A stretch of 6,080 nucleotides of DNA, taken from the NCBI GenBank assembly GCA_964439745.1, contig CAYTQK010000202.1:1-6080 (forward strand), read 5' to 3'. How positions within the stretch are numbered: position 1 is the stretch's first letter; every line of letters starts with the position of its first letter. The notes beneath the pieces are model-generated. The model saw only the letters and a program-made list of their open reading frames with translations, made no database searches and was not told the origin of the DNA. Shown one piece after another: positions 5,726-6,080 of this stretch. The stretch is from CAYTQK01 sp964439745 (GTDB lineage: Bacteria; Desulfobacterota; Desulfobacteria; Desulfobacterales; Desulfosudaceae). Made by a program: the position numbers and the translations under genes.

Positions 5726-6080
5726 ATGTCCAAGGATATTCTTACCTTTTCATCGGAAAAAAAGGAGATTCTGTCCCGGGGGTGTGCCGCCGAGGACCTG
5801 GAACCGGCCGTACTCTCCCTGCGGCCGCTCGATTTTTCCGATTACGTGGGCCAGGCCGAGACGGTGGAGATCCTGCGGATCGCCATCCAGGCCGCCCTGG
5901 AACGGCAGGAACCCTTGGAGCATATCCTGCTGCACGGCCCGCCCGGCCTGGGCAAGACCACCCTGGCGCATATCATCGCCGCGGAAATGGGTACCCGCCT
6001 GACCGTAACGGCCGGTCCGGCGCTGGAGCGGGGCGGCGATCTGATCGGTATGCTGACCCACCGGGAACGGGGGGACGTGG
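5726..6080 (+). CDS. ruvB: RuvB, AAA+ branch-migration helicase (3' end missing)
   Basis: RuvB hexamers pump DNA through the RuvA-bound junction using ATP. The window contains the first 118 residues of about 340. Visible elements are the N-terminal SLRPLDFSDYVGQ (31-43), the Walker A motif GPPGLGKTT (71-79, with K77), and the stretch TAGPALERGGDLIGMLT (95-111). Walker B, the arginine finger and the winged-helix domain lie beyond the window. Most RuvB proteins read TSGPAIE in the third element; here it is TAGPALE. The ATG at 5726 is four bases after the ruvA stop and gives a leader of ordinary length before SLRP. A purine-rich AAAGAAG lies about 10 bases upstream inside ruvA. Confidence 0.96.
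   Translation, partial: MSKDILTFSSEKKEILSRGCAAEDLEPAVLSLRPLDFSDYVGQAETVEILRIAIQAALERQEPLEHILLHGPPGLGKTTLAHIIAAEMGTRLTVTAGPALERGGDLIGMLTHRERGDV

Noticed and set aside
1..6080. Phage-, CRISPR-, toxin- or defence-type cargo
   Set aside because: Every gene belongs to the Tol-Pal or Ruv housekeeping sets, with no direct-repeat array, integrase, transposase or composition break.

Overview
The window is one strand-coherent block of housekeeping genes, all on the + strand, from a GC-rich Gram-negative (diderm) bacterium. The order is tolQ (3' part) - tolR - tolA - tolB - pal - cpoB - ruvC - ruvA - ruvB (5' part). Protein flavour points to Desulfobacterota (the former Deltaproteobacteria, sulfate-reducer type). 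Three features suggest this: the TolB mature N-terminus (YINISNPFLRKIPIAVP), the lipoprotein form of CpoB, and the unusual RuvA (HHQTERQPLPVLIGF, LKGIGSRTAHKIIATL). This placement is an inference from remembered family sequences, not a search.

Positions 1-3659 hold the Tol-Pal envelope machine. TolQ and TolR form the inner-membrane proton-driven motor. TolA carries the force across the periplasm. TolB (soluble beta-propeller) and Pal (outer-membrane lipoprotein that binds peptidoglycan) receive it, and together they help the outer membrane follow the septum during division. Genes are packed with gaps of 12 to 43 nt, as expected of one transcript. Positions 3660-3778 form the longest intergenic gap (119 nt) and contain a strong hairpin followed by T5, probably an intrinsic terminator or attenuator. 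Positions 3779-4621 encode CpoB (YbgF), a lipoprotein with a coiled coil and TPRs.

Positions 4635-6080 hold ruvC-ruvA-ruvB, the Holliday-junction resolvasome: RuvA recognises the junction, RuvB is the AAA+ branch-migration motor and RuvC is the endonuclease. ruvC starts 13 nt after cpoB, ruvA overlaps ruvC by 17 nt, and ruvB starts 4 nt after ruvA, so the three are almost certainly co-translated.

No mobile element, CRISPR, tRNA, rRNA or convincing promoter is visible, and no gene-free stretch reaches 300 bases. I do not see a new system. The second-look items are variations on known ones: a RuvA whose acidic-pin region is altered, a short TolA with a Gly-rich hinge, a terminator inside an otherwise continuous gene run, an inverted ruv/tol block order compared with Pseudomonas, and an excess of the palindrome CCGGCCGG.
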